Positions 27,166 to 36,553 of a stretch of DNA of 64,000 bases are shown here, piece by piece (the stretch's first letter is position 1; each line of letters starts with the position of its first letter). A program made the position numbers and the translations under genes. The notes under the pieces are model-generated. The model did no database searches, was not told the origin of the DNA, and saw only the letters and a program-made list of their open reading frames with translations. Location of the stretch: assembly GCF_000365425.1 (NCBI RefSeq), contig NZ_AQOV01000001.1, forward strand, positions 1,364,001 to 1,428,000, in the 5' to 3' direction. Source of the stretch: Methylomonas sp. MK1. Its GTDB lineage: Bacteria > Pseudomonadota > Gammaproteobacteria > Methylococcales > Methylomonadaceae.

Positions 27166-27705
27166 TTAAAACAGTTCGATTTCATCATCGTCGCTTTGCT
27201 GATTCGCTTGTTGAAACAAGGCTAGCGCTTCATCGACGCTTTTACCCTGATGGATAGCATCAAACATCACTTTTTCAGATTCCATAGTGTACTGGTTACG
27301 AATGCTTTCCTGAAACTTATACCATTCGGCAGGATTATATAACCTGTGCGGCGTATCGATGATGATCGACAAGCCTTTTAGATTGTTAGACACGTGTTGC
27401 AAGCATTGCTGCAGGCGATCATAAAACTGGAACGCCACAATCGCCGAATAGATTTTATGCTGGGTCGCCTCGCAATGCGCCAAAGCTTGGTCGCGGCTCT
27501 CGCTCTGCTGAAAACCGCTCAGTATCTCATGGATATTTTTCATCTCTTCAACCATACCGGTAAACGAGTCGGCCAAGGCTGAGACCGACTCGTCGCCGGC
27601 TTTCATACTGCCTTCAACCTGAGCAACCGAGACGGTCAACAGTTTGATGGTTTCCCTAATCTGGCTCCAATCCAAGTCTGGCTGGCTTGAGGGTGAGAAT
27701 GTCAT
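27166..27705 (-). CDS. Candidate CheZ-like chemotaxis protein
   Basis: A 179-aa all-helical soluble protein that I do not recognise by name. Residues 92-100 read FQFYDRLQQ; the Asp96-x3-Gln100 spacing copies the FQDLTGQ active site of CheZ (Asp143/Gln147), the phosphatase of CheY-P. The C-terminus DDDEIELF resembles in position and character the CheY-binding tail of CheZ and matches the last residues of two chemotaxis proteins nearby (30961-32163 and 33239-33877). I infer a role in CheY-P dephosphorylation; overall similarity to CheZ is weak. It starts with ATG preceded by AGGA. Confidence 0.6.
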   Translation of the reverse strand: MTFSPSSQPDLDWSQIRETIKLLTVSVAQVEGSMKAGDESVSALADSFTGMVEEMKNIHEILSGFQQSESRDQALAHCEATQHKIYSAIVAFQFYDRLQQCLQHVSNNLKGLSIIIDTPHRLYNPAEWYKFQESIRNQYTMESEKVMFDAIHQGKSVDEALALFQQANQQSDDDEIELF

Positions 27706-28027
27706 AAATAGCTATCCTAAAAATACCGATACAAATTAAGTTGTCGCGACATATGTGCTCTATTGTAACCGACTATACACAACCAATGACGACGGCTTAA
27801 GTATAGAGAATCTGGAGAGTAGTCGATTATTGAGGCTTGTGTTTTTATAAAAACCGGAATTGACGAAGAGATCGCACTACTCTTTAAGTCCATGGCACCG
27901 GCACTTATCGCACACACTTCAAGCGATAGCTCGGTTGACGATAACTCCACAGATAGAGTAGAAATACATTCAGCGCAGCACCGGGTTTCTGTTGAAACCA
28001 CCTTTCCACGCTTTTTATAAGGATAAT

Positions 28028-29440
28028 ATGAATATTCAATCCGCCGGCAAAAAATTGTTCGTGTTGGACACCAACGTACTGATGCACGACCCAACGTCCA
28101 TCTTTCGCTTTCAAGAACACAATGTTTTCATTCCGATGGTGGTGCTGGAAGAATTGGATCACGCCAAAAAAGGCTTATCCGATGTATCGCGCAACGTCCG
28201 CCAGGTCAGCCGCTTTTTAGACGAACTAATCCGCGATGCCGATCAACAAACTATCAACGCCGGCTTGCCGCTTTCGCGCATTGAACATTCACTGAACGGC
28301 GAACGCGAATTCGATGGCCGTCTGTATTTTCAAACCCGCCAATTCTCGCATCTACTCCCCGCCGACCTGCCCGGGCAAATTGCCGATAATTCCATCCTGA
28401 GTATTGTGCTGGCGCTGGGCAAGGAATACCCGGATGTGAATGTAATCCTGGTCTCCAAAGACATCAACATGCGCATCAAAGCGGCGGCGCTGCAAATCAA
28501 TGCCGAGGATTACCATAACGATCAAACCATCGAAGACATAGATCTGTTGTACAACGGCACGATGGCGCTGGACAGCGACTTCTGGGAAGAGCACGGCGGC
28601 AAGATGGAATCGTGGCAGGAAAACAATAACACCTATTACCGCGTCAACGGCCCACTGGTGGCCGAATGGTATCCCAACCAATATCTGTATATGGAAGGCG
28701 AAGATAATTTCGAAGCCATCGTGAAAAGCCGCGAAGGCGGCACCGCAGTATTGCAATTGGCCCGTGATTACCGCACCAAACACAATAGCATCTGGGGTAT
28801 TTCCGCCAAAAACCGCGAGCAAAACTTTGCGCTGAACGCCCTGCTCGACCCCAACGTCGATTTCGTCACGCTGATTGGCTCGGCCGGCACCGGTAAAACC
28901 TTGCTGGCACTGGCGGCCGGTCTGTCTTTGACGCTGGAAAGCAAACTCTATCTGGAAATCATCATGACGCGGGAGACCATGCCGGTTGGTGAAGACATTG
29001 GTTTTTTACCCGGCACCGAAGAAGAAAAAATGGCGCCGTGGATGGGGGCGTTGATGGACAACCTGGAATTGCTGGGCAGTCGCTCGGGCACGACCGAATG
29101 GGAGCAAGGCGCTTCGCAAAACGTGATGATGAACCGGGTAAAAATTCGTTCGCTGAACTTTATGCGCGGACGGACTTTTCTGAATCGCTATTTGATTATC
29201 GACGAAGCGCAAAATCTGACGCCTAAACAGATGAAGACTTTGATTACCCGGGCAGGACCGGGTACAAAAATTATCTGCATCGGCAATCTGGCACAAATCG
29301 ATACGCCGTATCTAACCGCTACCAGCTCCGGTTTGACCTATGTGGTTGATCGTTTCAAATCCTGGCCGAATAGCGCCCATATTACGTTGCGGCGCGGCGA
29401 GCGTTCGCGGCTGGCGGATTTTGCATCGGACAATTTGTAA
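28028..29440 (+). CDS. PIN-PhoH family ATPase/ribonuclease-like protein
   Basis: 470 aa. An N-terminal PIN nuclease domain (FVLDTNVLMHDP at residues 10-21, later VSKDINMRIKA) is fused to a PhoH ATPase domain with Walker A GSAGTGKTLLALAAG and Walker B LIIDEAQNLTPKQMK. PhoH2-type fusions of this kind unwind and cleave RNA in actinobacteria. I start at the ATG at 28028, which has AAGGA just ahead. It ends five bases from the convergent AI-2E permease gene. Confidence 0.92.
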   Translation: MNIQSAGKKLFVLDTNVLMHDPTSIFRFQEHNVFIPMVVLEELDHAKKGLSDVSRNVRQVSRFLDELIRDADQQTINAGLPLSRIEHSLNGEREFDGRLYFQTRQFSHLLPADLPGQIADNSILSIVLALGKEYPDVNVILVSKDINMRIKAAALQINAEDYHNDQTIEDIDLLYNGTMALDSDFWEEHGGKMESWQENNNTYYRVNGPLVAEWYPNQYLYMEGEDNFEAIVKSREGGTAVLQLARDYRTKHNSIWGISAKNREQNFALNALLDPNVDFVTLIGSAGTGKTLLALAAGLSLTLESKLYLEIIMTRETMPVGEDIGFLPGTEEEKMAPWMGALMDNLELLGSRSGTTEWEQGASQNVMMNRVKIRSLNFMRGRTFLNRYLIIDEAQNLTPKQMKTLITRAGPGTKIICIGNLAQIDTPYLTATSSGLTYVVDRFKSWPNSAHITLRRGERSRLADFASDNL

Positions 29441-29445
29441 AGCTA

Positions 29446-30543
29446 TCAGACTAATGCTTGACTGATTTCAGCCTTTGGCCACGCCATTAACACCGCTTTA
29501 ACCAGCGTGGCCAAGGGTATCGCAAAAAACACCCCCCAAAACCCCCACAAGCCGCCAAAAAACAGAATGGCGACAATAATGGCGATAGGGTGCAAATTTA
29601 CGGCCTCAGAAAACAGCAACGGCACCAATATCACGCCGTCCAGAGCCTGAATCACCGAATAAGCGATAAATACGTACATAAAGTGATCGTTGCCACCCAC
29701 ACCCCACTGAACGTAGGCCACAGCCAACACCGGAAAAGTCACCAATGTCGCGCCGACATAAGGAATCATCACGGACAATCCCATCAGTACCGCAAGCAAC
29801 ATCGCGTAATTCAAGCCCAACAACCAGAAGACTATGTAACTGATCGCCCACAGGATAAACACTTCAAGAAATTTGCCTCTAACGTAATTGGCGATTTGCC
29901 TATCCACCTCATGCCAGACCCGCAAGCTGAGACTGGTATCCTTCGGCAGAAACTGCACAAACCAACCTAATAAAACCTGTTTATCCTTCAGAAAGAAAAA
30001 CACCATCAACGGCACCAAAAACAAATAAATAATCACCGCCACCAATCCTACAAACGATTGAGCAGAGCCGGAGATTAAATCCTGACCATACTTGAGCAAG
30101 TCTTGCTGAATGGAAAACATGATTTCCCGAATTCGAACTTCCGAAATGAGTTCGGGATGACGCTCAGGGAAACGCATAATTTCGGCTTGGGTGCTGGAGA
30201 CAATTTCCGGAATGTGTTGCACCAGTTGCACTGTTTGCTCGGACACTATCGGCACTAGTACGAACAACACAAAGCCCAGCGCAGCCATAAACGCAAAGAA
30301 CACCAGATGCACGGAAACTAAACGCCCCAATTGGCGCTGTTCGGCTTTAACCACCAGCCCTTCCAATAGATACGCCAACACAATCGCCACGAAGACCGGC
30401 ATCAGCAAATCCAGCAAGCCGTATATCAATAAAAAGCCGCCCAGCAAAACTATGGCTAGGGAAACAACTTGGGAATTGGGTAGAAATCGCTGGAAAAAAT
30501 TTCTAATGAAATCGGAACTGGAAAAGTCAGTCTGTTGGTTCAT
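29446..30543 (-). CDS. AI-2E family transporter
   Basis: 365 aa with seven or eight hydrophobic segments and the family pattern GLNYAMLLAVLMGLSVMIPYVG, followed by a later LVPLLFSEAVNLHPIAI. Members of this superfamily have been linked to autoinducer-2 export or Na+/H+ antiport, so the substrate is open. The ATG at 30541-30543 is preferred to an upstream TTG in frame. Confidence 0.88.
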   Translation of the reverse strand: MNQQTDFSSSDFIRNFFQRFLPNSQVVSLAIVLLGGFLLIYGLLDLLMPVFVAIVLAYLLEGLVVKAEQRQLGRLVSVHLVFFAFMAALGFVLFVLVPIVSEQTVQLVQHIPEIVSSTQAEIMRFPERHPELISEVRIREIMFSIQQDLLKYGQDLISGSAQSFVGLVAVIIYLFLVPLMVFFFLKDKQVLLGWFVQFLPKDTSLSLRVWHEVDRQIANYVRGKFLEVFILWAISYIVFWLLGLNYAMLLAVLMGLSVMIPYVGATLVTFPVLAVAYVQWGVGGNDHFMYVFIAYSVIQALDGVILVPLLFSEAVNLHPIAIIVAILFFGGLWGFWGVFFAIPLATLVKAVLMAWPKAEISQALV

Positions 30544-30615
30544 GGAGTGTTGGCGGCTACGCAACCCGTTGCCGGTTTGATCGCGCCATTAGATTATATA
30601 AAAAAGCGGGATTGC

Positions 30616-30915
30616 TCAGGACAGTGTAAATAATTTATCAAAATTAGCGATTTCCAAAATTTTTTTCACTTCGGTACGCGAATTTTTAATCCGTATGGCC
30701 GACTTATCGCCAGCCATCTTATCTCGTAGAACTAACAGCATCCCAAGGGCAGAGCTATCTAAGTATTCAGTGCCGTTCAAATCCACCTCTATCAGTTTTA
30801 CGCCATTTTCAACCAGCTTGGTTGCTTCGCGAAACTCATTGTGCACACCGAAATCGAACCGGCCGCTTATTTTAATCGACAGCACTCCCGCATCAACGCG
30901 TGCCTCAATACCCAT
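30616..30915 (-). CDS. STAS-domain anti-sigma-factor antagonist-like protein
   Basis: A 99-aa single STAS domain. The phospho-acceptor Ser region is present (NGTEYLDSSALGMLLVLRD). I choose the ATG at 30913-30915, preceded by GAGG, over an upstream GTG. Such proteins bind serine kinases or, in some chemotaxis-like systems, tune an output partner. It is the last gene of the chemotaxis operon, 45 bases after the MCP-like gene. Confidence 0.88.
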   Translation of the reverse strand: MGIEARVDAGVLSIKISGRFDFGVHNEFREATKLVENGVKLIEVDLNGTEYLDSSALGMLLVLRDKMAGDKSAIRIKNSRTEVKKILEIANFDKLFTLS

Positions 30916-30960
30916 ATTCTCTAGCCTCACAAATTATCATGTCATTGCCATACATTTACG

Positions 30961-32163
30961 TTAAAACAGGTCCACATCGCCTTCGTCCATGGAAGATTGC
31001 GAAACAATATGCGATTTTCTGACTTGCCACTGCTGCTTCATGATTTTCAAACGGTCAGAACCTTGCTGTAATTGATCGCGCCAATTTGCATCGCTACCCG
31101 TTTTAAATACACCCAACCCTATGCTTACCTCGTCGGATAGCGAGCCGAAATGCTGTAAATTGAACTGTAAATATTCGATCAATTGCCGAGCCATATCCTC
31201 AAATTGCAGCCCTCGCACGGCATTACCGACACTGAACTCAATTTTATTTGTCAATTGGGAAATTTCGCCGACATTGCTGGAGATATTGGCATTAATGACG
31301 GCGATATCATCCATCATCTTGTCGATACTGGCCTTGGAACTAATCGCCACGTTCATGTCTTTGGAGGCCATTATTTCAATCATGGTTTGCGCTTCGTGGA
31401 TATTATCCTTGGAAGCCTTTACCACGCGCTTAATTTCTTCACTGAACTTATCGGAATTTTTCGATAGATTCCGCACTTCTCCCGCAACCACCGCGAAACC
31501 TCGACCGGCTTCTCCTGCCCTGGCTGCTTCGATGGCGGCATTCAGCGCCAACAAATTGGTTTGATCGGCAATTTTTTGCACATCGCCCAACAGTTTCTCG
31601 ACATGAGCCATATGGCCGCCAACGTCATTGATAACCGCAACCATCTCCATGCTCTGCTTACTGATTTGCAGAATATGGTCGATAAAAAACTGCAAGACAT
31701 TATCGGTTTCCTGGGCAAAACTCGTGAAATTGAGACTACTACGCCCTTTGTCGGTACTTCCTTCCAGATCACTTACCAACGAATATACTATCGATGACTG
31801 CCCGGACGTCAAACTAGCCAAGCTATTGAAGCTGTTGGACATCGTGCTCACCGCATCGGCGAGCATGGATTTGAGCTGTTCCAATTCCGCGCGGAAATAG
31901 GATGCTTCTTGGTCAATACAATCTTTCAGATGTAATAAATAGTCATCAATCGCACGCACCAATTCGGCTTCGCTTAGCTCCTTGCTATTTGTCGAGGCTG
32001 ACTCTTGCGCACGTTGAGCACGAAATGCATTGACCATCCACAATATCGTTGCAATTGGGGCCGCTAGCCAATAAACCAGCGCATTGGACGAAAACAAAGG
32101 CAATAACAAAACTACCAGCGTGAATAAAACCAGGAGCGCGTTATCTTTTAGGAACTGCAACAT
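30961..32163 (-). CDS. Small membrane MCP-like chemotaxis protein with CheZ-like motif
   Basis: 400 aa. Two short membrane segments (about 10-45) with almost no periplasmic part, a helical linker, and an MCP signalling hairpin tip ([36 protein letters not shown], shown in part: residues 199-234). After the hairpin, [10 protein letters not shown] places Asp323-x3-Gln327 as in CheZ, and the protein ends DEGDVDLF. With no ligand domain it may work as a coupling or phosphatase module and not as a classic receptor. It starts four bases after the cheB stop. Confidence 0.82.
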   Translation of the reverse strand: MLQFLKDNALLVLFTLVVLLLPLFSSNALVYWLAAPIATILWMVNAFRAQRAQESASTNSKELSEAELVRAIDDYLLHLKDCIDQEASYFRAELEQLKSMLADAVSTMSNSFNSLASLTSGQSSIVYSLVSDLEGSTDKGRSSLNFTSFAQETDNVLQFFIDHILQISKQSMEMVAVINDVGGHMAHVEKLLGDVQKIADQTNLLALNAAIEAARAGEAGRGFAVVAGEVRNLSKNSDKFSEEIKRVVKASKDNIHEAQTMIEIMASKDMNVAISSKASIDKMMDDIAVINANISSNVGEISQLTNKIEFSVGNAVRGLQFEDMARQLIEYLQFNLQHFGSLSDEVSIGLGVFKTGSDANWRDQLQQGSDRLKIMKQQWQVRKSHIVSQSSMDEGDVDLF

Positions 32164-32167
32164 ATCT

Positions 32168-33229
32168 TCAATCCACCAGGGCCAGGATTTTTTCCGCTAT
32201 TTTCCCCAAGGATAACACATGATGCGCGGCCCCCAGTTTGTAGGCTTCGCCAGGCATACCCCAAACTATACTGGATGCTTCATCCTGCACTATGTTGATG
32301 GCTCCGGCCTCACGCATTTCAAGCATGGCTCTGGCACCATCCGCCCCCATGCCCGTCAACATAACCCCAACCGCATTGCTACCAACATTTTCGGCAACTG
32401 ATCGAAACAGAACATCCACGGAAGGCTTATGTCTGTTGACAGGTGGACCATCATCAAGGCGACACGCGTAACGAGCGCCATCTCTCACAACCATGAGATG
32501 TTGATCACCTGGCGCTATATAGATATTTCCGGGCAATATCAGCTGCCCATCGCTAGCCACGCAGGCAGTCATGTCGGAAGCCTCGTTTACATGTTTGGCA
32601 AACGAAGCGCTGAAGGCGAGGGGCAAATGTTGGGTAATGACAATCGCCGGCGCCGTTCTCGGCAGACTTTTCACCAGTTCCTTGACCGCTTCGGTGCCGC
32701 CCGTTGAAGAACCCAACGCCACGATTTTATGAGTCGTTTTGAAATGCTTTTTCATCGTACCAATTGCATTCTCATTCACTGAACTAAGGGTAGGGACATC
32801 AACCCGATTGGTTTCCAAAGCTTTGACTTTTGCCTGAGCGGCCATCCTGATTTTACCGATAATCTCATCGGCATAGGCTCGTAAGCCATGGGAGACATCG
32901 ACTTTTGGTTTTGCCACAAAATCAACCGCGCCGAGCGCCAACGCATCAAGGGTCACTTCGGCGCCTTTTTCGGTCAACGTTGAAATCATGACCACCGGCA
33001 TAGGCCTTAAGCGCATCAAATTACGTAAAAATGTGAGGCCATCCATTCGCGGCATTTCTACGTCCAACGTTAATACGTCGGGATTCAAGGCCTTTATTTT
33101 TTCCCTAGCAATAATCGGATCACTAGCCGTGCCGACTACTTCAATATCGCCTGCCTCATTAAAAATTTGCGTCAGCATTTGGCGAATTAATGCCGAGTCA
33201 TCAACAATCAATAGCTTAATTTTTGTCAT
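32168..33229 (-). CDS. cheB: Chemotaxis protein-glutamate methylesterase CheB
   Basis: 353 aa: a receiver domain ([12 protein letters not shown], acceptor Asp in [12 protein letters not shown], Lys in VAKPK), a linker, and a methylesterase domain with the catalytic Ser in [11 protein letters not shown], His in TQHLP and Asp in TGMGADGA. It removes methyl groups from, and deamidates, receptors when phosphorylated by CheA. It lies between cheD and the MCP-like gene in the operon, nine bases after cheD. Confidence 0.95.
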   Translation of the reverse strand: MTKIKLLIVDDSALIRQMLTQIFNEAGDIEVVGTASDPIIAREKIKALNPDVLTLDVEMPRMDGLTFLRNLMRLRPMPVVMISTLTEKGAEVTLDALALGAVDFVAKPKVDVSHGLRAYADEIIGKIRMAAQAKVKALETNRVDVPTLSSVNENAIGTMKKHFKTTHKIVALGSSTGGTEAVKELVKSLPRTAPAIVITQHLPLAFSASFAKHVNEASDMTACVASDGQLILPGNIYIAPGDQHLMVVRDGARYACRLDDGPPVNRHKPSVDVLFRSVAENVGSNAVGVMLTGMGADGARAMLEMREAGAINIVQDEASSIVWGMPGEAYKLGAAHHVLSLGKIAEKILALVD

Positions 33230-33238
33230 CCTGGTTTC

Positions 33239-33877
33239 CTAAAATAGCTCTACGCTACCTTCAACCGGTGCGTCCTTGATACTCGAACTATATTGCTTCT
33301 CGCGCAGGAAGATAGTTTGGTTGTGTAAATCTTTAATTTTTTTCATTCTGACCCGTCCGGTGTGCGGAAAAAAATTCACCTTACGCGGATAAATATCGCC
33401 CAAATCATGAGAAACCAGATTCAACGCTTCAGTATCCACATAATCCAAAACGAATTGAATGTTTCTGGCTCCCACATCACCCAGGGTAGCGATGATTTTG
33501 CCGCCGCCGAACAACTTAACTTCCAAGTTTTTACGCTTACCGCCATTTTTCAAAATAGCATTGATCAAATGTTCCATCGCGTAATTGCCATAGCGCGAGG
33601 CATTGCCAACGACGGCTTCGTCTCTGTCGTTCAAACGACTTTTACTGGTCTCCGGCAACATGAAATGATTCATCCCCCCGACGCCGGTCACCACATCCCT
33701 TATACAAGCTGCCACGCAAGAACCCAGCACGGTAGTAATCATTTCATCCTGTTTGGTGACGTAGTAGTCACCGGGCATCAATTTTGCCGCCACTATTTGA
33801 TTTTCTTGATCCCAATACCGATTGACATTTTCGAAGCCGGCGATAAGCGATCTTTCCACATGGGGCACATGACTCAC
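33239..33877 (-). CDS. cheD: Chemoreceptor glutamine deamidase CheD
   Basis: 212 aa with the catalytic Cys in TTVLGSCVAACI and His in GGMNHFMLP, plus KLFGGGKI. CheD deamidates glutamines of chemoreceptors and in some bacteria helps a CheY-P phosphatase. The C-terminus VEGSVELF is close to the ends of two other proteins in this region. The start is a GTG that overlaps the cheR stop as GTGA. Confidence 0.93.
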   Translation of the reverse strand: MSHVPHVERSLIAGFENVNRYWDQENQIVAAKLMPGDYYVTKQDEMITTVLGSCVAACIRDVVTGVGGMNHFMLPETSKSRLNDRDEAVVGNASRYGNYAMEHLINAILKNGGKRKNLEVKLFGGGKIIATLGDVGARNIQFVLDYVDTEALNLVSHDLGDIYPRKVNFFPHTGRVRMKKIKDLHNQTIFLREKQYSSSIKDAPVEGSVELF

Positions 33878-34710
33878 TTACTCGACTTCCTGTAGATAGT
33901 ATTACCTACCAAACTGAATCCGGTATCGAGCTGATGCAAGGATTCTGAATGGCCAATGAACAAATATGAGCCCTCCTCCAATAAGCCGCAGTAACGATTC
34001 GCTAACATCGCCTTGGTTTCCCGATCAAAATAAATCAAAACGTTTCGGCAAAAAATAAAATCAAAATACCCTTTCAAGGGCCACTCCTGCATCAAATTCA
34101 ATTGTTTAAACTCTATCAATTCTTTCAATTCCGGTTTAACTCGCACCTTGTTCGCTTGTCCACCCACTCCTTTTTGAAACCAGCGTTTGAGGCGTTGCTC
34201 GGCTATTCCTGTCACGCGATCAGCCATGTAAATGCCGGTTGCGGCGATGGCCAAAACATTCGTATCAAGATCGGTAGCCAGAATATTTACAGTCCAATCA
34301 GCCGGGACGCTTTCCTTCAAGGTCATCGCCAAAGAATAAGGCTCCTCACCTGTTGAGCAACCTGCGGACCAAACTTTAATCTGTTTAGTCCCGGCATGTT
34401 TTTTAAGCAAACCCGGTACAACCGTCTTGCTTAAATATTCAAAGTGGTGATTTTCGCGAAAAAAAGAAGTGAGGTTAGTGGTGACAGCATTAATAAATTC
34501 AGTAAACTCAGTATCCGGGTTGTGTTTCAAATAGTGACAATACTGTTTGAAGCTGGTGAAGCCCAGCATGCGAACCCGTTTCGACAACCTCGAATAAAAC
34601 ATGTCAAATTTATCGTCCGGCACCAAGATTCCGGAATATTGGTTGGATATTTTCCTTAGAACATCAAAATCTGCTTGGGTATATTCAAACTCGCGCGCTT
34701 TTTCTTTCAT
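33874..34710 (-). CDS. cheR: Chemotaxis protein methyltransferase CheR
   Basis: 278 aa with a helical N-terminal domain and a Rossmann methyltransferase domain: VWSAGCSTGEEPYSLAM binds S-adenosylmethionine and FDFIFCRNVLIYFD closes the active site. It methylates glutamates of chemoreceptors. The Aer-like MCP in the same operon ends in EWQDF, a plausible CheR tether of the xWxxF type. It lies 24 bases after the STAS protein gene. Confidence 0.95.
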   Translation of the reverse strand: MKEKAREFEYTQADFDVLRKISNQYSGILVPDDKFDMFYSRLSKRVRMLGFTSFKQYCHYLKHNPDTEFTEFINAVTTNLTSFFRENHHFEYLSKTVVPGLLKKHAGTKQIKVWSAGCSTGEEPYSLAMTLKESVPADWTVNILATDLDTNVLAIAATGIYMADRVTGIAEQRLKRWFQKGVGGQANKVRVKPELKELIEFKQLNLMQEWPLKGYFDFIFCRNVLIYFDRETKAMLANRYCGLLEEGSYLFIGHSESLHQLDTGFSLVGNTIYRKSSK

Positions 34711-34734
34711 TTTGTATATTCGGGTAGTGCCCCA

Positions 34735-35244
34735 TCAAAAGAAGCCGGATGCCGCCTGATCAACTTCCAGCATTTCGGCAATCCCCAACAACTCCGATGC
34801 TTCAATAAATTTATCGGAAGGAAAATCGATAGAAATGGATTTCTGCAAGCCAATTGCGGTTTGCTTTAAAATCAATAACAGTTGCAAAGTCGCAGTATCT
34901 ATCATCGTCACACCGGAAGCATCGATATCGATAGCCTCAAAATTGCTGAGCATCTGCGTCAGGCGTTGGTGGAGAACCGCCACATTTTGAATATTCAGTA
35001 CCGGCTCCAATACCAAAACCGCTCTCTCACCTTCGGACGTAGATAGCTCAGAAACATCGGCCGGCACTTGACTCAGGTCCATCTCAAGGTTTGACGACAC
35101 TTCTGTCGGGCTCGCAAGTTCTGTCCAACTATCCGCTGCTGATTCGGCAGCTTCGGCTTTTTGTGAGTCTTGCTTGAAATCTGATCGATGCATCCAAGCC
35201 AAAGGATCGTAACCGATCAAACTATCTTCATCTTGTTCCGCCAT
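34735..35244 (-). CDS. STAS-domain protein of the chemotaxis operon
   Basis: 169 aa: an acidic, Ser-rich N-terminal half (1-75) of low complexity and a C-terminal STAS domain (LHQRLTQMLSNFEAIDIDASGVTMIDTA, in part). The usual phospho-Ser position reads IDTATLQ, so control by phosphorylation is uncertain. Its start overlaps the parA stop by one base (TAATG). A link between ParA and CheR is suggested only by position. Confidence 0.82.
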   Translation of the reverse strand: MAEQDEDSLIGYDPLAWMHRSDFKQDSQKAEAAESAADSWTELASPTEVSSNLEMDLSQVPADVSELSTSEGERAVLVLEPVLNIQNVAVLHQRLTQMLSNFEAIDIDASGVTMIDTATLQLLLILKQTAIGLQKSISIDFPSDKFIEASELLGIAEMLEVDQAASGFF

Positions 35245-36005
35245 TACATCATTCTCCCTTCCAAAAAATCTTTAGCAAGTGCCGTAAAATCTCGTGCGGA
35301 ACGGCAGCCGGGGCGATATTCAAAAATGGTTTTACCGAAACTGGGGCACTCGGCAAGTAAGGCAGTTTCCCGAATGGTGGTCGCCAAAATTTGCCCTGGG
35401 AAGTATTTTTGTATGACACTCAACACCTCCTTTGAAATACGTCTGGTCGGAATATACCTGGACATGACCAGAGAAAATTTATAGGGCCTTTTCAAAGCGC
35501 TTTCGAATTTCTTGATGGTTCCCACCAAATGCGACAATCCTTGTAATGCTAGATAATCACTGGTCATCGGCACCAATATTTCATCGGCGGCAAACAAGGC
35601 ATTGGCTACCAATACCCCAGAAGAAGGTGGACAATCGATAAAGATAAAATCTTCATCGCGATTGCCATCAAGCAAAGCGCTGCGGAGGAGATCGCCGCGT
35701 CTGGCCCCACCATCCGTCAATTGCTCAATTTCCTGCAATCTAGGGCCGGCAACCACCAAATTCAGATTCTTTCTAACCGGAATTAATTGCTCCGCGAGAC
35801 TTACGCCTTCCAACAAAACCTTATCAATCCCACTCTTTTGCGGATCTACCGAACCAAGCGAAACGGCCAAATGACTCTGTGGGTCAAAGTCTATCACCGT
35901 AATTTTCTTACCCAGTTTAGCCAGCGCGTGAGTCAAATTGACCGAAGTTGTGGTTTTTCCTACCCCGCCTTTCTGATTAAGGACCGCTACAATCCTCGCG
36001 CTCAT
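35244..36005 (-). CDS. ParA-like ATPase of the chemotaxis operon
   Basis: 253 aa with a deviant Walker A (NQKGGVGKTTTSVNLTHALA), DFDPQSHLAVSLG and FIDCPPSSG. ParA homologues encoded in chemotaxis operons (ParC, PpfA) place receptor arrays at the pole or segregate cytoplasmic clusters, which I infer here. No parB-like partner is adjacent; the neighbouring STAS protein could serve as adaptor. The start overlaps the cheW stop as ATGA. Confidence 0.9.
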   Translation of the reverse strand: MSARIVAVLNQKGGVGKTTTSVNLTHALAKLGKKITVIDFDPQSHLAVSLGSVDPQKSGIDKVLLEGVSLAEQLIPVRKNLNLVVAGPRLQEIEQLTDGGARRGDLLRSALLDGNRDEDFIFIDCPPSSGVLVANALFAADEILVPMTSDYLALQGLSHLVGTIKKFESALKRPYKFSLVMSRYIPTRRISKEVLSVIQKYFPGQILATTIRETALLAECPSFGKTIFEYRPGCRSARDFTALAKDFLEGRMM

Positions 36006-36508
36006 TTACCCTCTGACATAGCAGCAAGCCCGGCAATATCGACAAACTCCTCCGGATTTAAAAGCTTATCGACATCCAATAACATCACCATATTTTTCTT
36101 GCCGACGAACATGCCGCGCATATATTGAGTATTGATTCTCGAACCCAAATTCGGCGCTTCTTTTATATCGGACAGTTTAATATCCAACACATCCGATACC
36201 GCATCGGCGACGATGCCCATCACCGAAGCACCCGAAGCAGTATTGACACTCATCACAATAACGACCGTCACCGGCGTATATTCAACTTTTTGCATCTGAA
36301 AACGTTCGCGCAGATCGACAATCGGCACAATGGAACCGCGCAAATTCAACGCACCTTTAACAAAATCAGGCGTATTGGGAATTTTTCTAATCGGCTCCCA
36401 GCCTCTGATTTCTTGGACTTTCAAAATTTCGATGCCATATGCTTCGCCTTCTAACTCGAAAGTTAGAAATTGCTCAACGTGCTGATTGGATTCTAAATCG
36501 GCTGTCAT
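36002..36508 (-). CDS. cheW: Chemotaxis coupling protein CheW (copy 1)
   Basis: 168 aa, a CheW-domain protein (FLTFELEGEAYGIEILKVQEIRGWEP, in part; KGALNLRGSIVPIVDLRERF). It links receptors to CheA. It is a close paralogue of the CheW encoded at 38942-39457; the pair flanks the Aer-like receptor gene. The last codons overlap parA by four bases. Confidence 0.94.
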   Translation of the reverse strand: MTADLESNQHVEQFLTFELEGEAYGIEILKVQEIRGWEPIRKIPNTPDFVKGALNLRGSIVPIVDLRERFQMQKVEYTPVTVVIVMSVNTASGASVMGIVADAVSDVLDIKLSDIKEAPNLGSRINTQYMRGMFVGKKNMVMLLDVDKLLNPEEFVDIAGLAAMSEGK

Positions 36509-36553
36509 GGCGGCTATTCCCTATCTAATGGTTTGGTCAATCAAGCAACTCCG

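Noticed and set aside
27717..28094. 125-codon minus-strand frame overlapping the start of the PhoH gene
   Set aside because: Cys/Ser/Tyr-rich composition with no domain, and it lies antisense to a firm gene start with a good ribosome-binding site.
28352..28822. 156-codon minus-strand frame
   Set aside because: Shadow of the PIN-PhoH gene, which is supported by its motifs in the other strand.
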